Shown: positions 15,739 to 24,033, counted from the first letter of the stretch. The stretch: 64,000 nt of DNA from Eikenella halliae (GCF_001648475.1 NZ_LXSQ01000023.1:124001-188000), one strand, 5' to 3'. Translations and numbers: made by a program. Notes: generated by a model not told the origin, from the letters alone.

Positions 15739-15820
15739 TGTGTAGGGTGCGTGCCGCAGGCACGCACGCCATTGCCTGTTATTCCCAAGCCGCGTGCGTG
15801 TGTTCCCGCACGCACCCTGC
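15739..15820. repeat. REP-like palindromic repeat, copy 1
   Basis: Contains GTGCGTGCCGCAGGCACGCACGC, then ATTGCCTGTTATTCC, then CGCGTGCGTG...CGCACGCACCC. A related copy in the same orientation lies at 17013-17100. The two flank the outer-membrane protein gene. Both are followed by AATGAGCAGGCTACCTGAA. Confidence 0.75.
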
Positions 15821-15827
15821 ATCTCAA

Positions 15828-15870
15828 AAATGAGCAGGCTACCTGAAATTCATTTTTCAGGTAGCCTTTT
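15828..15870. repeat. Inverted DUS pair
   Basis: AGGCTACCTGAAA at 15836 and TTTCAGGTAGCCT at 15855. Confidence 0.8.
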
Positions 15871-15978
15871 GCGGCAGACGGAGCGGGCTGTGCCAGTTTT
15901 GGCTGCCTTTGTTAATAAAGGCAAAACCTGCCGCTAGAATTGTAAGCCTAGGCTCGGATGATTGATAATAAGTTCGGC

Positions 15979-16018
15979 TGAGGCGGCAAACCGCCGCAGG
16001 CAGGTTTGCCGCCTCAGC
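15979..16018. promoter_or_regulatory. Strong hairpin in the leader of the outer-membrane protein gene
   Basis: CTGAGGCGGCAAACC and GGTTTGCCGCCTCAG are perfect 15-bp arms with a 10-base loop. The hairpin lies 110 bp before the ATG and directly abuts a tandem repeat. It could be an attenuator or a stabilising leader structure. Confidence 0.5.
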
Positions 16019-16076
16019 CCCCGCTGTGCAGCCCCCGCTGTGCAGCCCCCGCTGTGCAGCCCCCGCTGTGCAGCCC
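16016..16076. repeat. 14-bp tandem repeat, about four copies
   Basis: CAGCCCCCGCTGTG repeated at 16029, 16043 and 16057. A copy lacking one C starts at 16016 and a partial one at 16071. It lies between the hairpin and the ribosome-binding site of the outer-membrane protein gene. Confidence 0.9.
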
Positions 16077-16128
16077 TTTTTTCGGGCTTTTGCAGCATCG
16101 TTCATTTTCCAAACAAGGAGACCGAATT

Positions 16129-16932
16129 ATGCAGAAAACCCTACTCGCCCTTGCCATTCTTTCCTTCGCCGCCGCCGCATCTGCCGCGCCCGATTCCCAA
16201 GAAACCCCGCTGCACCCGATTAAAGACGGGCGCTATACCGTTACCACCGGCTACGAGCATGGCAATACAAAAAGCGGCGATGTCAAGCAAAACAGCGATA
16301 GCTTTGTTCTACGGGGTCGTGCCGATATCCCGCTGGCGCAACGGCATGCCATCCGTGCCGAACTGGGCTATGGCCGCCGCAGTTTCGATATAAAAGCAAA
16401 CGGCGTAACTTTGGTGGACGGCGGCAAAGCCGACGAGATCGACCTGTATGCGGGCTATCTGTATTCCCCGTCCGGCTTCAAGCAGGGCGGTCTGCGCGTG
16501 GGCGGCGGTTTGGGCTATACCTATGGTGGCGACAATGCCAGCAAACACCGCACAGTCCATGCCCTGAATGCCGTGGACGTTAATGCAGGCATTCTGTACC
16601 TGAAAGCACAGGCGGAATACGAGCAGGACTTGGGCGGTGGCTGGAGCATCACCCCGTGGGGGGAAGCACAGGTCAGCCTGCGTAGTCGTGCGGAAACCAA
16701 ATGGTCGCAGGCTTACAACATACCCGATGAAACGCATAAAGGCAGTAGCTATGACCTAGGATTGGGTGTGGATGCGCAGAAACAATTTACCCCGAATCTG
16801 GCGCTGACCTTCGGCCCTTATTACCGCTACGAGCATTACAAAACCCATGCCCGCGACCATGCCGGCCAACATTTCAATTCGTCCACCAGCCGCACGCACG
16901 CCTTCGGCATCCGCGCCGGCCTGCGCTTTTAA
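16129..16932 (+). CDS. Outer-membrane beta-barrel protein
   Basis: 267 residues. The ATG at 16129 follows AAGGAG at a good distance, and a classic signal peptide follows (MQKTLLALAILSFAAAASAA, cleavage after about residue 20). The frame is open further upstream through the 14-bp repeats, but that part is not a credible protein. The mature chain alternates polar and aromatic residues in about ten putative strands and ends in LRF, a C-terminal Phe typical of BAM-assembled porin-like proteins. NspA- or opacity-type adhesins are possible relatives; the function is not identified. The gene is flanked by REP-like repeats and preceded by tandem repeats. Confidence 0.75.
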   Translation: MQKTLLALAILSFAAAASAAPDSQETPLHPIKDGRYTVTTGYEHGNTKSGDVKQNSDSFVLRGRADIPLAQRHAIRAELGYGRRSFDIKANGVTLVDGGKADEIDLYAGYLYSPSGFKQGGLRVGGGLGYTYGGDNASKHRTVHALNAVDVNAGILYLKAQAEYEQDLGGGWSITPWGEAQVSLRSRAETKWSQAYNIPDETHKGSSYDLGLGVDAQKQFTPNLALTFGPYYRYEHYKTHARDHAGQHFNSSTSRTHAFGIRAGLRF

Positions 16933-16955
16933 ACCGCCGCGCTTGTCTGCAACGC

Positions 16956-16984
16956 AAAGGCTGCCTGAAATTCAGGTAGCCTTT
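16956..16984 (+). terminator. Mixed-dialect DUS hairpin
   Basis: AAAGGCTGCCTGAAA pairs with TTCAGGTAGCCTTT. The left arm is AGGCTGCCTGAAA (Simonsiella-type, from memory) and the right arm is the Eikenella dialect. One G:T mismatch results. Confidence 0.75.
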
Positions 16985-17012
16985 CTTCATCCGATTTGTC
17001 GGCTGCTGCTTG

Positions 17013-17100
17013 GGGGCGTGTAGGTGTGCGCCGCAGGCACGCACGCCGTTGCCTGTTATTCCAACCGCGTGCGTGCTTCGCACACACCCTACGCCCCACA
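17013..17100. repeat. REP-like palindromic repeat, copy 2
   Basis: GTGTGCGCCGCAGGCACGCACGC, GTTGCCTGTTATTCC and CGCGTGCGTGC follow the same order as copy 1 at 15739-15820. Confidence 0.75.
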
Positions 17101-17125
17101 TAATGAGCAGGCTACCTGAAGTTTT

Positions 17126-17221
17126 AGCTTCGCAGAAACTTCGCTTCGCTACGTTTTAGCTTCGCAGAAACTTCGCTTCGCTACGTTTTAGCTTCGCAGA
17201 AACTTCGCTTCGCTACGTTTT
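17126..17221. repeat. Three tandem 32-bp units between DUS copies
   Basis: Unit AGCTTCGCAGAAACTTCGCT followed by TCGCTACGTTTT, starting at 17126, 17158 and 17190. A DUS lies on each side (17106-17120 and 17218-17231) in inverted orientation, so the array forms the loop of a DUS hairpin at the 3' end of rarA. Confidence 0.9.
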
Positions 17222-18561
17222 CAGGTAGCCTTTTTGTCTTCCGGCTGTGTGGTGCTGTTTTGTGCGGCTTCGTCCAAATCTTTGAGCCAGGATAATTTTT
17301 CGGCGATTTTGGCTTCGAGGCCGCGTGGCACGGGTTGGTAGAAATCGGGCTCGGCCAGGCCTTCGGGCATATAGGTTTCGCCGGCGGCGTAGGCGTGCGG
17401 TTCGTCGTGGGCGTAGCGGTAGGCGCGGCCGTAGCCGAGCTCTTGCATGAGCTTGGTGGGGGCGTTGCGCAGGTGGGGCGGCACTTCGGCGCTGCCGTGT
17501 TGCTTCACGAATTGGCGCATTTGGTTGTAGGCGGTGTAGCCGGCGTTGGATTTGGCGGCGGCGGCCAGGTAGAGCACGGCTTGTGCGAGGGCGAGCTCGC
17601 CTTCGGGGGAGCCGAGTCGCTCGTAGGTGTGGGCGGCTTCGTTGGCGATGGTGAGGGCGCGGGGATCGGCCAGGCCGATGTCTTCCCAGGCCATGCGGAC
17701 AATGCGGCGGGCGAGGTAGCGGGGGTCGGCGCCGCCGTCGAGCATGCGGCAGAGCCAGTAGAGGGCGGCATTGGGGTGGGAGCCGCGCACGGATTTGTGC
17801 AGGGCAGAGATTTGGTTGTAGAAGCTTTCGCCGCCTTTGTCGAAACGACGGATTTGGCTGCCGAGGCTGTCGGCCAGGAAATCGGCGTTGAGCCGGCTGA
17901 TGCGGCGGGTGGCGGCGGCGCGCAGGAGCTGTTCGAGCAGGTTGAGCAGGCGGCGGGCGTCGCCGTCGGCGGTTTGGATGAGCAGTTTTTGCGCGTCTGC
18001 TTCGAGGCTGAAGCTGCGGTATTCGGGCAGGGCGAGCACTTTGGCGGTGAGCGCGGCGAGTTCGTCTGCGGAAAGGGCTTGCAATACGTAAACTTGGGCG
18101 CGGCTGAGCAGGGCGGGGTTGACTTCGAAGGAGGGGTTTTCGGTGGTGGCGCCGATGAAGGTGAGCAGGCCGCTTTCCACATAGGGCAGGAAGGCGTCTT
18201 GCTGGGCTTTGTTGAAGCGGTGGACTTCATCGACGAATAAAATGGTGGCGCGGCCTTGCTGGAGGGCGATTTCGGCTTTGTTGACGGCTTCGCGGATGTC
18301 TTTCACGCCGGAAAACACGGCGGATACGGGCAGGAATTGGGCGTTAAAGCTCTGCGCGAGGATGCGGGCGAGGGTGGTTTTGCCCACGCCGGGCGGCCCC
18401 CACAGCAGCATGGAGTGCGGCTGCCCGCCTTCCACGGCCACGCGCAGGGGCTTGCCCGCGCCGATTAGGTGCTGCTGGCCGACTACGTCGTCGAGCGTGT
18501 GCGGGCGCAGGCGTTCGGCCAGGGGGGCAGCGGGGGTTTGGGCGAAGAGGTCGTTGGGCAT
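17221..18561 (-). CDS. rarA: Replication-associated recombination protein A (RarA/MgsA)
   Basis: A 446-residue AAA+ ATPase acting at stalled replication forks. Walker A is GPPGVGKTT (about residues 55-63) and Walker B is ILFVDEVHRFNK. Sensor I is IGATTENPSFEVNPALLSR. The C-terminal domain has GSHPNAALYWLCRMLDGG and RRIVRMAWEDIGLADP, diagnostic of RarA. The last codons, K-A-T-stop, are supplied by a DUS read as AAG GCT ACC TGA, so the uptake sequence provides the stop codon. Confidence 0.95.
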   Translation of the reverse strand: MPNDLFAQTPAAPLAERLRPHTLDDVVGQQHLIGAGKPLRVAVEGGQPHSMLLWGPPGVGKTTLARILAQSFNAQFLPVSAVFSGVKDIREAVNKAEIALQQGRATILFVDEVHRFNKAQQDAFLPYVESGLLTFIGATTENPSFEVNPALLSRAQVYVLQALSADELAALTAKVLALPEYRSFSLEADAQKLLIQTADGDARRLLNLLEQLLRAAATRRISRLNADFLADSLGSQIRRFDKGGESFYNQISALHKSVRGSHPNAALYWLCRMLDGGADPRYLARRIVRMAWEDIGLADPRALTIANEAAHTYERLGSPEGELALAQAVLYLAAAAKSNAGYTAYNQMRQFVKQHGSAEVPPHLRNAPTKLMQELGYGRAYRYAHDEPHAYAAGETYMPEGLAEPDFYQPVPRGLEAKIAEKLSWLKDLDEAAQNSTTQPEDKKAT

Positions 18562-18669
18562 GACGGGCTACCTGAAAAGTGGTAAGGCATTGGGGCGGAT
18601 TTTATAGCAAATTCTGCGCGGCGGCTTCAGGGGGAAGGGGCGGGTTGTGGTATGATGCGGCGCGATGGC

Positions 18670-18722
18670 TTTCAGGTAGCCTCAAGCGCATCGGCTGCGG
18701 ATACTGAAAGGCTACCTGAAAG
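18670..18722. repeat. Inverted DUS pair between rarA and the rhomboid gene
   Basis: CTTTCAGGTAGCCT and AGGCTACCTGAAAG, 26 bp apart. Confidence 0.75.
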
Positions 18723-18746
18723 CTGTGTTTCCAATTTCCTGAAAAT

Positions 18747-18767
18747 AGCCCGGCACGGGCTGTTTTT
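18747..18767 (+). terminator. Rho-independent terminator or attenuator 5' of the rhomboid gene
   Basis: AGCCCG-GCA-CGGGCT followed by GTTTTT, ending 23 bp before the ATG at 18791. Its position upstream of the gene on the same strand suggests either an insulator against read-through or an attenuator. Confidence 0.7.
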
Positions 18768-18790
18768 AACGTTTGACTGATTTTCTCCGT

Positions 18791-19540
18791 ATGCGATTCC
18801 GTTTAGATTTTGCGGTGCTGTATGCCTTGCTGGCGCTGAATGTGCTGGTGTTTGTGCTGATGCAGCTGCCGGGTTTTGAATTTTTGCAGCTGGCCGGCCC
18901 GTTGTGGCCGCTTGAGCATCCGCGCTACCAATATTGGCAGTGGCTGAGCTATATGTTTTTGCACGCGAATTTCACGCATCTGCTGTTTAATATGGTGGTG
19001 TTGTGTTCGTTTGCGCCGATGCTGCTGCTGCGCTTCGGCCAGCGGCGCTTTTTGCTGCTGTATTTGCTGTGCGGCTTGGCCGGGGCGCTGCTTTATACGG
19101 GCTGGAACGAATACCTGATTGCCAACGGCGTGCGCAATGTGGCCGAGCAAATCGGGCTGGACGAAGCTACAGTACGCTCGGCGCTGCTCTCCGGCGGCCT
19201 GCCCAATGTGCCCGACGGCTTGGCGATGGCGTTTTATACCCACCTGCTGGGCGCATCGGGCGCGGTGTTCGGTGTGCTCGCGGCGTTTGCGCTGTGCTTC
19301 CCGGATGCGCCGCTCACGGTGATGTTTTTGCCGATGCGGATTAAGGCGAAATATTTGGTGCCGGTGGCGGTGGGGTATGAGCTGTTTGCACAGTTCGGCG
19401 GGGTATCGCTGTTTGGCGACAACATCGCGCATCTGGCGCACGTGGGCGGCGCGGTGTGTGGCGCACTATTAGCCTGGTATTGGCTCAGCCGCCGCGAGCC
19501 GGTGTCGTTTACCGATTCCGGCGCTTCGGATTTCAGGTAG
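18791..19540 (+). CDS. Rhomboid-family intramembrane serine protease
   Basis: 249 residues from the ATG at 18791 (MRFRLDFAVLY); the upstream TTG at 18773 is less likely. The rhomboid signatures are WQWLSYMFLHANFTHLLFNM (the HxxxN-type oxyanion region), the catalytic Ser in GASGAVFGVLAAF, and the catalytic His in IAHLAHVGGAVCG. Six to seven hydrophobic segments are present. Substrates are unknown. The stop codon lies inside a reverse DUS (TTC AGG TAG). Confidence 0.93.
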   Translation: MRFRLDFAVLYALLALNVLVFVLMQLPGFEFLQLAGPLWPLEHPRYQYWQWLSYMFLHANFTHLLFNMVVLCSFAPMLLLRFGQRRFLLLYLLCGLAGALLYTGWNEYLIANGVRNVAEQIGLDEATVRSALLSGGLPNVPDGLAMAFYTHLLGASGAVFGVLAAFALCFPDAPLTVMFLPMRIKAKYLVPVAVGYELFAQFGGVSLFGDNIAHLAHVGGAVCGALLAWYWLSRREPVSFTDSGASDFR

Positions 19541-19576
19541 CCTGCCGGTCACTCTTTAATAAAGGGGGAGGTAAGA

Positions 19577-19879
19577 ATGTTTGACGATAGTGTCCTGTTC
19601 GGCGTGCTGTTTGCCCTCAGCTTTACCACCAATGCCGTTTACCTGGTGTTTGCTGTCCGGCTGATGCGGGCGGAAGGCTGGATAAACGGACTGCTTGATT
19701 TATTTTTCCCCAGTGATTCCACTGTCGCTTTTACCAGAAAGTTGTTTGCCGCCCTGCTGGGCAGGCAGCCTGTGCAGCATCCCGGGCTGCTGGCCAAAAC
19801 GCGCATCGCCTTTTGCTTGGCAATGGCGCTGATGCTGCTGCTGTTTTTATTCCCTTTATTTATTAACCTGCCATCGTAA
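19577..19879 (+). CDS. Small membrane protein of unknown function
   Basis: 100 residues with an N-terminal hydrophobic segment (about 4-28) and a C-terminal one (about 77-97), separated by a polar region with several basic residues. GGGGAGG precedes the ATG. The gene ends 17 bp before thrC and may be co-transcribed with it. No family recognised. Confidence 0.65.
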   Translation: MFDDSVLFGVLFALSFTTNAVYLVFAVRLMRAEGWINGLLDLFFPSDSTVAFTRKLFAALLGRQPVQHPGLLAKTRIAFCLAMALMLLLFLFPLFINLPS

Positions 19880-19896
19880 TCCGAAAGAATCCAACC

Positions 19897-21309
19897 ATGA
19901 AATACATCAGCACGCGCGGGCAAACCGCGCCCAAATCTTTCAGCGAAGTTTTGCTTATGGGCCTCGCGCCCGACGGCGGCCTGATGCTGCCGGAGCGTTA
20001 TCCGCAGGTGGATGCGGCCACGCTGCAACGCTGGCGAGATTTGAGCTACGCCGAATTGGCGTTTGAAATCATGAGCCTGTTTATCGACGATATTCCGGCA
20101 GCCGATTTGCGCCACCTGGCGGGCAACACCTACACCGAAGCCGTGTTCGGCACGCGTGAAATCACCCCGGTGCGCACCCTCGCCGACGGCATCAAAATCC
20201 AAGCCCTGTCCAACGGCCCCACGCTGGCCTTCAAAGACATGGCCATGCAGTTTCTCGGCCATGCCTTCGAATATGTGCTGGCGCGGGAAGGCAAATGCCT
20301 GAACATCATCGGCGCCACCAGCGGCGACACCGGTTCTGCCGCCGAATATGCCTTGCGCGGCAAGGCCGGCATTCATGTGTTTATGCTGTCGCCGCATGGC
20401 AAAATGAGCGCTTTCCAGCGGGCGCAAATGTATAGCCTGGCCGATGCCAACATCCACAATATCGCCATCGAAGGCATGTTTGACGACTGCCAAGATATTG
20501 TGAAAGCGCTGCAAAACGATGCCGCCTTCAAGCAGCAATACAGCATCGGCACGGTAAACTCCATCAACTGGGGGCGCATCGTGGCGCAGGTGGTGTATTA
20601 CTTTGCCGGCTATTTCCGTGCTACCGCAAGCAATAGCGAAGAAGTGAGCTTCTGCGTGCCCAGCGGTAATTTCGGCAACATTTGCGCCGGGCACATCGCC
20701 AAACAGATGGGTCTGCCCATCCGCCGCCTGATGGTGGCCACCAACGAAAACGATGTGTTGGACGAGTTCTTCCGTACCGGCCGCTACCGCCCGCGCAGCG
20801 CAGCTAAAACCTACGTTACCTCCAGCCCGTCGATGGATATTTCCAAAGCCTCCAATTTCGAGCGTTTTGTGTTTGATTTATTGGGGAGGGACAGCGTTCA
20901 GGTAGCCTCTTTGTGGCAGCAGGTAGCCTCGGGTGAAGGCTTCGATTTATCCGCCGAGTTGCCGCGCATCCGCGACACCTTCGGCTTTGTGTCCGGCTCC
21001 AGCCGCCACGCCGACCGCCTCGCCACCATCCGCGCCGTGCAAGCCAGCGACGGCGAATGGCTCGACCCGCACACCGTCGACGGCGTGAAAGTGGCGCGCG
21101 AATTGCGCGAGGCAGGCGAAACCGTCGTTTGCCTGGAAACTGCGCTGGCGGCCAAGTTTGCCGACACCATCAGCGAAGCCGCCGGGCATGAGGTGCACCC
21201 GCCGCGCCCCGCCGCACTGGCTGGGCTGGAAAACCTGCTGCAACACGTTACCGTGCTGCCCAACAGCGCGGCCGCAGTGAAAAGCTTGATTGAGCAGGCC
21301 TTGGCTTAA
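19897..21309 (+). CDS. thrC: Threonine synthase
   Basis: A 470-residue PLP enzyme that converts O-phosphohomoserine to threonine. Signatures are MKYISTRGQ at the start, the PLP lysine in GPTLAFKDMAMQFLG, the phosphate-binding IGATSGDTGSAAEYAL, and FCVPSGNFGNICAG. The length fits the long bacterial ThrC class. Two near-DUS cores in the coding strand encode SVQVASLWQQVASGE (20898-20934), which looks like a DUS-derived insertion in a surface loop. Confidence 0.95.
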   Translation: MKYISTRGQTAPKSFSEVLLMGLAPDGGLMLPERYPQVDAATLQRWRDLSYAELAFEIMSLFIDDIPAADLRHLAGNTYTEAVFGTREITPVRTLADGIKIQALSNGPTLAFKDMAMQFLGHAFEYVLAREGKCLNIIGATSGDTGSAAEYALRGKAGIHVFMLSPHGKMSAFQRAQMYSLADANIHNIAIEGMFDDCQDIVKALQNDAAFKQQYSIGTVNSINWGRIVAQVVYYFAGYFRATASNSEEVSFCVPSGNFGNICAGHIAKQMGLPIRRLMVATNENDVLDEFFRTGRYRPRSAAKTYVTSSPSMDISKASNFERFVFDLLGRDSVQVASLWQQVASGEGFDLSAELPRIRDTFGFVSGSSRHADRLATIRAVQASDGEWLDPHTVDGVKVARELREAGETVVCLETALAAKFADTISEAAGHEVHPPRPAALAGLENLLQHVTVLPNSAAAVKSLIEQALA

Positions 21310-21329
21310 TTGGTTGGCAATAAACAGGC

Positions 21330-21434
21330 TATAGTGGATTAACAAAAATCAGGACAAGGCGACGAGCCGCAGACAGTACAGATAGTACGGCAAGGTGAGG
21401 CAACGCTGTACCGGTTTAAATTTAATTCACTATA
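21330..21434. repeat. Correia-type element, asymmetric ends
   Basis: 105 bp. The left end is TATAGTGGATTAACAAAAATC and the right end is TTTAAATTTAATTCACTATA, so two end variants are joined in one element. Confidence 0.92.
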
Positions 21435-21466
21435 AAAAGGCTACCTGAAAAAATTCAGGTAGCCTT
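21435..21466. terminator. DUS-pair terminator between thrC and the TlpA-like gene
   Basis: AAAAGGCTACCTGAAA and TTCAGGTAGCCTT between converging genes. Confidence 0.8.
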
Positions 21467-21491
21467 CATACCATTCGTTCTATCAAACGCT

Positions 21492-21986
21492 TCAGCCCGC
21501 GCGGCATTTCGCCGCCGCTTCGGCCACTGCCCGGGTGAGCTGTTGCGGCGATACTTCGCCCAGCAGGGTTTTGCGGTAGTTGCCGCAGGCCGGGGCGCGG
21601 ATGATGGTGAAGGGCAGGGCGCCGGTTGGGTTGCCTAGGCCGCGCATCCAGGCGGTGCTGTCATTGCCGGTGTAGCGCAGAATCGGGTAGCGCACCGGCA
21701 CGCTTTGCAAAAAGCGGCTCACATCGGCAGGCTTATCCAGCGCCACGCCCGCCATCTCCACGCGCACGCCGCGCCGTTGCCGTTTTTCGGCGGCATACCA
21801 TTGCGAAAGCGCCGGCATCTCGCGCCGGCACGGCACGCACCATGTCGCCCACACGTTCACCACCTGCACCCGCTTCTGTGCGCCGGTATCGAGCGAAGCA
21901 GGGCGGTTGTCCGCATGGTTTACCAAATCCGCCGCATACAGCGGGGCAGCGGCCAGCAGGGTGGCCAATCCAACATATTTTTTCAA
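21492..21986 (-). CDS. TlpA-like periplasmic thioredoxin
   Basis: 164 residues from a TTG at 21986, chosen because GGAAG lies 6 bp upstream and a signal peptide follows at once (KKYVGLATLLAAAPLYA). The frame is open to an ATG at 22130, but the added residues look non-coding. The redox centre is WATWCVPCRREMPAL, with the CxxC pair of a membrane- or periplasm-facing thioredoxin. It is shorter than ResA/TlpA at the C-terminus. It probably reduces disulphides in exported proteins or cytochrome c maturation; no partner is adjacent. Confidence 0.8.
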   Translation of the reverse strand: MKKYVGLATLLAAAPLYAADLVNHADNRPASLDTGAQKRVQVVNVWATWCVPCRREMPALSQWYAAEKRQRRGVRVEMAGVALDKPADVSRFLQSVPVRYPILRYTGNDSTAWMRGLGNPTGALPFTIIRAPACGNYRKTLLGEVSPQQLTRAVAEAAAKCRAG

Positions 21987-22146
21987 AACAGGCTTCCAAA
22001 TTGTGAAAACAAGGGCGTTTATTGTACGATATAGCGGCTTGGAATAGAAACGGCTGATGGCCGATGCGGTTATTTCTTCCGACAGGGCAGGCTGGTTTTG
22101 CCATGCTTTATGTGCCGTCTGCGGCTGCATCGCCGCTTTGGATTTT

Positions 22147-22252
22147 TATAGTGAATTAAATTTAAACCAGTACAGCGTTGGCTCGCCTTGCCGTACTATT
22201 TGTACTGTCTGCGGCTCGCCGCCTTGTCCTGATTTAAATTTAATCCACTATA
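22147..22252. repeat. Correia-type element (short form)
   Basis: 106 bp in the promoter-side gap between the diverging TlpA-like and arsC genes; ends TATAGTGAATTAAATTTAAA and TTTAAATTTAATCCACTATA. Confidence 0.92.
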
Positions 22253-22333
22253 TTAGCCAGCTATCATGGCATCAGCTATTTTGGCTGCCAAGCCGCTGTT
22301 TAAACAAACCATCATTTCCCCGCGAGCATCCCC

Positions 22334-22696
22334 ATGAGCGAAACCGTTTTGCTGTATCACAACCCGAATTGTTCCAAATCCCGCGCCGCCCTGGAGTGGC
22401 TGCAACAGCAGCCGGGCGTGGCCGTACAAACGCTGGATTACCGTGCCAACCCGCCTTCCGAAGCCGATTTGCGCAGCTTGTTGCAACAGCTCGGCAGCCC
22501 AGATGTGCGCAACATCATGCGTACCGGCGATGCGGCTTATGCAGAGCTGGGTTTGGACAAGCTGGAGTTGAGTCAAGACGAGCTGATTGCCGCGCTGCAC
22601 CAACATCCGGTGTTGCTGCAACGCCCGATTGCGGTATACCGCCAACGCGCCGCCATCGGTCGGCCGCTGGAAAACATTATCGCCTTGTTCGATTAA
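22334..22696 (+). CDS. arsC: ArsC-family arsenate reductase (glutaredoxin type)
   Basis: 120 residues with the ArsC active-site loop HNPNCSKSRAALEWL (catalytic Cys13) and the typical RPIAVYRQRAAIGRPLENI near the C-terminus, where the Arg residues bind the oxyanion. No arsR, arsB or acr3 gene is adjacent, so the true role may be a general thiol function; the related YfgD proteins have the same architecture. It precedes a YdcF-type gene by 32 bp. Confidence 0.85.
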   Translation: MSETVLLYHNPNCSKSRAALEWLQQQPGVAVQTLDYRANPPSEADLRSLLQQLGSPDVRNIMRTGDAAYAELGLDKLELSQDELIAALHQHPVLLQRPIAVYRQRAAIGRPLENIIALFD

Positions 22697-22728
22697 CTGA
22701 TTGAGTTGTCATCATATGTGAGACCACC

Positions 22729-23394
22729 ATGCTGGCCATATTCCGCGGTTCCCTGTTGCGCCAAGTTTGGCGGGGCATCAAGCTCTGCCTGCTGGTGTTG
22801 CTGGTGCAGGCCGCATGGTGCACTTGGCTGGTGTACAGCTACAGCACGCGCACTGCTTCCCGGCGGGCAGATGCGGCGGTGGTCTTGGGCGCGGCGGCCT
22901 GGGGCAAAAACCCTTCGCCCGTGTTCCGCGAGCGCATCAACCACGGCATCACGCTCTACCGCAGCAATCGGGTGGGCAAGCTGATTTTCACCGGCGGCAC
23001 GCCCAAGGCGGGCTATATGACCGAAGCCGAAGTGGCCCGCCGCTATGCCCGCAGCCACGGCGTGCCGAATAAAGACATCCTGCTGGAAACCACCTCGCGC
23101 GACACAGAGCAGAATTTGGAGAATACCAAAACTTTAATGTATAACAACGGCTTGGAAAGCGTGGTTATCATCAGCGACCCCTACCACCTCGCCCGCGCCG
23201 CCGCCGTGGCCGATTATGTGGGGCTGGATTACCAAACCGAGCCCACGCCCACCAGCCGCTACAGCGGGCAGAGTCGCGCCAAATTCATGGCCAGCGAAGT
23301 GCTGTCGCTGATGGCCTTTCAGTGGTGGCGGCTGAGCGAAACCGTCGCCGCCTATGGGCGTGATTACCTGCTTTCAAGGCAAGCGGGGCAGTAG
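22729..23394 (+). CDS. YdcF/SanA-type DUF218 protein
   Basis: 221 residues with an N-terminal membrane anchor (about 16-38), then the DUF218 fold: ADAAVVLGAAAWGKNPSPVFRERI, KLIFTGGTPKAGYMTEAEVA and TTSRDTEQNLENTK, then VVIISDPYHLARAAAVADY. The pattern is closest to SanA (vancomycin-sensitivity/envelope barrier), with the catalytic function unknown. Probably inner-membrane anchored with a periplasmic domain. Confidence 0.85.
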   Translation: MLAIFRGSLLRQVWRGIKLCLLVLLVQAAWCTWLVYSYSTRTASRRADAAVVLGAAAWGKNPSPVFRERINHGITLYRSNRVGKLIFTGGTPKAGYMTEAEVARRYARSHGVPNKDILLETTSRDTEQNLENTKTLMYNNGLESVVIISDPYHLARAAAVADYVGLDYQTEPTPTSRYSGQSRAKFMASEVLSLMAFQWWRLSETVAAYGRDYLLSRQAGQ

Positions 23395-23458
23395 TGCAAC
23401 ACGCCGTTGCCCTGCCGCCATCATTTGCCTGCGGGCGGGAGGCGTAAAGTGGTAACAG

Positions 23459-23564
23459 TATAGTGGATTAAATTTAAATCAGGACAAGGCGGCGAGCCGC
23501 AGACAGTACACACGTTACGGCAAGGCGAGACAACGCTGTACTGGTTTAAATTTAATTCACTATA
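23459..23564. repeat. Correia-type element (short form)
   Basis: 106 bp, TATAGTGGATTAAATTTAAA to TTTAAATTTAATTCACTATA, upstream of the HemJ-like gene. Confidence 0.92.
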
Positions 23565-23602
23565 TTTCCCTTATTCAGTTCACATTATTTTCAGGTAGCC
23601 CT

Positions 23603-24022
23603 ATGTATTTGCTGTTCAAACTGCTGCATATTTTCTTTATTATTTCGTGGTTTGCCGGCTTGTTTTACCTGCCGCGCATCTATGTGAACCTGGCCATGGT
23701 GCCGACAGGCAGCACGGAATACCGCCAGCTTCTGGGCATGGCGCAGCGCCTGTTTAAATTCATGACGCCGCTGGGCATCGGCGCGGTGCTGTTCGGGCTG
23801 CTGATTCCGTTTTTCACCGGCTGGTGGGGGCAGGGCTGGGTGCACACCAAAATCACGCTGGCCGTTATCCTCGCGGGCTACCATTTCTACTGCTACCGCC
23901 TACTTATCGATTTCCAAGAGCGGCGCAACCGCTATTCGCACCGCTGGTTTCGCGTGTTCAACGAGATTCCGGTGCTGGTTATGGCGGCGGCGCTGTATTT
24001 GGTGGTGTATAAGCCGTTTTAG
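23603..24022 (+). CDS. hemJ: HemJ/CopD-type membrane protein
   Basis: 139 residues with four membrane helices. The start LFKLLHIFFIISWFAGLFYLPR with a conserved His and Trp, and the internal KITLAVILAGYHFY, match the HemJ protoporphyrinogen IX oxidase branch of the CopD superfamily. HemJ oxidises protoporphyrinogen to protoporphyrin in haem synthesis. The ATG is preceded only by a DUS (TTTCAGGTAGCCCT), whose AGGTAG core could serve as the Shine-Dalgarno sequence. A copper-related CopD role is the alternative. Confidence 0.8.
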   Translation: MYLLFKLLHIFFIISWFAGLFYLPRIYVNLAMVPTGSTEYRQLLGMAQRLFKFMTPLGIGAVLFGLLIPFFTGWWGQGWVHTKITLAVILAGYHFYCYRLLIDFQERRNRYSHRWFRVFNEIPVLVMAAALYLVVYKPF

Positions 24023-24033
24023 TGCGGATACGG

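Noticed and set aside
16006..16128. Upstream start of the outer-membrane protein through the 14-bp repeats
   Set aside because: The signal peptide begins at the ATG at 16129 with a strong AAGGAG site; the upstream residues are translated repeats.
21987..22130. Longer TlpA-like start at the ATG at 22130
   Set aside because: It would bury the signal peptide behind 48 unrelated residues, whereas the TTG at 21986 has a GGAAG ribosome-binding site.
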